DNA of 64,000 bases from NCBI RefSeq assembly GCF_902506495.1, contig NZ_LR733264.1:992001-1056000 (forward strand), read 5' to 3'. Every line of letters begins with the position of its first letter. Within the stretch, counting starts at the first letter, position 1. The notes beneath the pieces are model-generated. The model was not told the DNA's origin, searched no databases, and saw nothing but the letters and a program-made list of their open reading frames with translations. A program made the translations under genes and the position numbers. This DNA comes from Pseudomonas sp. 8O. GTDB lineage: Bacteria > Pseudomonadota > Gammaproteobacteria > Pseudomonadales > Pseudomonadaceae. This document shows, piece by piece, positions 63,232 to 64,000 of this stretch.

Positions 63232-63249
63232 CTACTACCAAATGACTAG
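63232..63249 (+). promoter_or_regulatory. Motif A site upstream of the aldehyde dehydrogenase gene
   Basis: CTACTACCAAATGACTAG ends 110 bp before the start codon. Confidence 0.7.
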
Positions 63250-63359
63250 GCGATCTGTGCCATGGGCGCATACCGAGGTTTCCGGGGGCTTCCTAAGATC
63301 GAACCATGACTCGCTTCCCCGATTGGCAGCGGGCTCCGACAACAAGAGAGGTCATCATC

Positions 63360-64000
63360 ATGATTTACGCGAAACCGGGTTCCGCAGGCGCCGTCGTCAC
63401 CCTCAAGCCGCGCTACGGCAACTATATCGGCGGTGAATTCGTCGCCCCGCTCAGTGGCCAGTATTTCAGCAACACCAGCCCGGTCGATGGCTCGGTGATC
63501 GCCGAATTCCCCCGTTCCAATGCTGCCGATATCGACAAGGCGCTGGACGCCGCTCATGCCGCCGCCGACGCCTGGGGCAAGACCTCGGTGCAGGAGCGTT
63601 CGCACATCCTGCTGAAGATCGCCGACCGCATCGAAGCCAACCTCGAACTGCTGGCCGTGGCCGAAACCTGGGACAACGGCAAGGCCGTGCGTGAGACGCT
63701 GAATGCCGACGTACCGCTCGCGGCCGACCACTTCCGCTACTTTGCCGGTTGCATCCGCGCCCAGGAAGGCAGCACCGCCGAGATCAACGAAGGCACCGTG
63801 GCCTATCACTTCCACGAGCCGCTGGGCGTGGTCGGGCAGATCATCCCGTGGAACTTCCCGCTGCTGATGGCGGCCTGGAAACTGGCCCCGGCCCTGGCCG
63901 CCGGCAACGCCATCGTGCTCAAGCCGGCCGAGCAGACGCCGCTGTCGATCACCCTGTTCGTCGAGTTGATCGGCGACCTGCTGCCGCCGGGCGTGCTCAA
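63360..64000 (+). CDS. Aldehyde dehydrogenase (ExaC/PedI-like), truncated by the window end
   Basis: The first 213 residues of an NAD-dependent aldehyde dehydrogenase: [20 protein letters not shown], then [40 protein letters not shown] (residues near 160-180) and KPAEQTPLS. The reading frame is open to 64000 and the catalytic Cys lies beyond the edge. It oxidises aldehydes made by PedE/PedH, as ExaC does. A GAGAGG ribosome-binding site is at about 63346-63351. Confidence 0.92.
   Translation, partial: MIYAKPGSAGAVVTLKPRYGNYIGGEFVAPLSGQYFSNTSPVDGSVIAEFPRSNAADIDKALDAAHAAADAWGKTSVQERSHILLKIADRIEANLELLAVAETWDNGKAVRETLNADVPLAADHFRYFAGCIRAQEGSTAEINEGTVAYHFHEPLGVVGQIIPWNFPLLMAAWKLAPALAAGNAIVLKPAEQTPLSITLFVELIGDLLPPGVL

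Larger units (their letters stand above)
63030..63359. other. 330-bp region between pedH and the aldehyde dehydrogenase gene
   Basis: No gene. It contains the pedH terminator, a GCGTTCGGGAACGC palindrome (63133-63146) and motif A (63232-63249). The rest is unremarkable. Confidence 0.65.

Overview
The window reads as one stretch of a high-GC gammaproteobacterial chromosome, almost certainly a Pseudomonas. The gene content and order recall P. aeruginosa PA2795-PA2826 (ospR-sagS, fadE, mlaA, rssB/rssC, tal, dusA) and, on the right, the P. putida ped / P. aeruginosa exa alcohol-oxidation region. Cytochrome bd with CydP/CydX and the many short GC-rich palindromes suggest the P. mendocina/oleovorans (Ectopseudomonas) group, but that placement is inference. 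I see no phage, integrase, transposase or CRISPR array.

Left part (1-8400): pdxB; a peroxide-defence pair (glutathione peroxidase and OspR-type MarR regulator) behind a 22-bp perfect palindrome; the hybrid kinase sagS; an ATPase with a free-methionine-sulfoxide reductase; a GST; a membrane-anchored protein of unknown role; and a duplicated tRNA-Glu/tRNA-Gly array with a clear sigma70 promoter and a terminator.

Respiration and sulfur (8421-17723): a cytochrome bd operon (cydP-cydA-cydB-cydX-ybgE-like) stands next to a sulfide-oxidation operon (persulfide dioxygenase, DUF442-SQR fusion, SulP-STAS-rhodanese fusion) and a two-gene operon of a periplasmic haem protein and a CsoR-family repressor. 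One 16-bp sequence, ATACCCCCAYVRGTAT, lies upstream of all three transcription units in the same orientation. I infer one sulfur-responsive regulon that detoxifies sulfide and also makes the sulfide-tolerant oxidase.

Middle (17796-36072): housekeeping and envelope genes: fadE, a transglutaminase-like protein, an ABC exporter pair, an RND pump, queF, a degenerate HAD protein, a thioesterase, mlaA, a PilZ protein, rssB-rssC, transaldolase, a Fur-like short regulator and dusA.

Right part (36257-64000): a PQQ-dependent alcohol oxidation island. It holds PqqF, a porin, NosP-NahK/ErcS' (FIST sensor and hybrid kinase), AgmR/PedR1, an accessory CXXCW protein, an ABC system with a beta-propeller and a binding protein, the PedS2/PedR2 two-component pair, a Ca-type quinoprotein alcohol dehydrogenase (PedE/ExaA), cytochrome c550, MoxJ-like, SoxYZ-like and metallohydrolase accessory proteins, a lanthanide-type dehydrogenase (PedH, with the extra Asp325), and the start of an aldehyde dehydrogenase cut by the window edge. 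Two recurring motifs lie in these promoters. Motif A, CTACTACCNNNGNACTRG, is upstream of five transcription units at consistent spacing. Motif B, CCGGGA-N5-TCCCGG, is far upstream of pedE but next to the pedH start. They are candidate sites for AgmR/PedR1 and PedR2, the regulators of the calcium/lanthanide switch.
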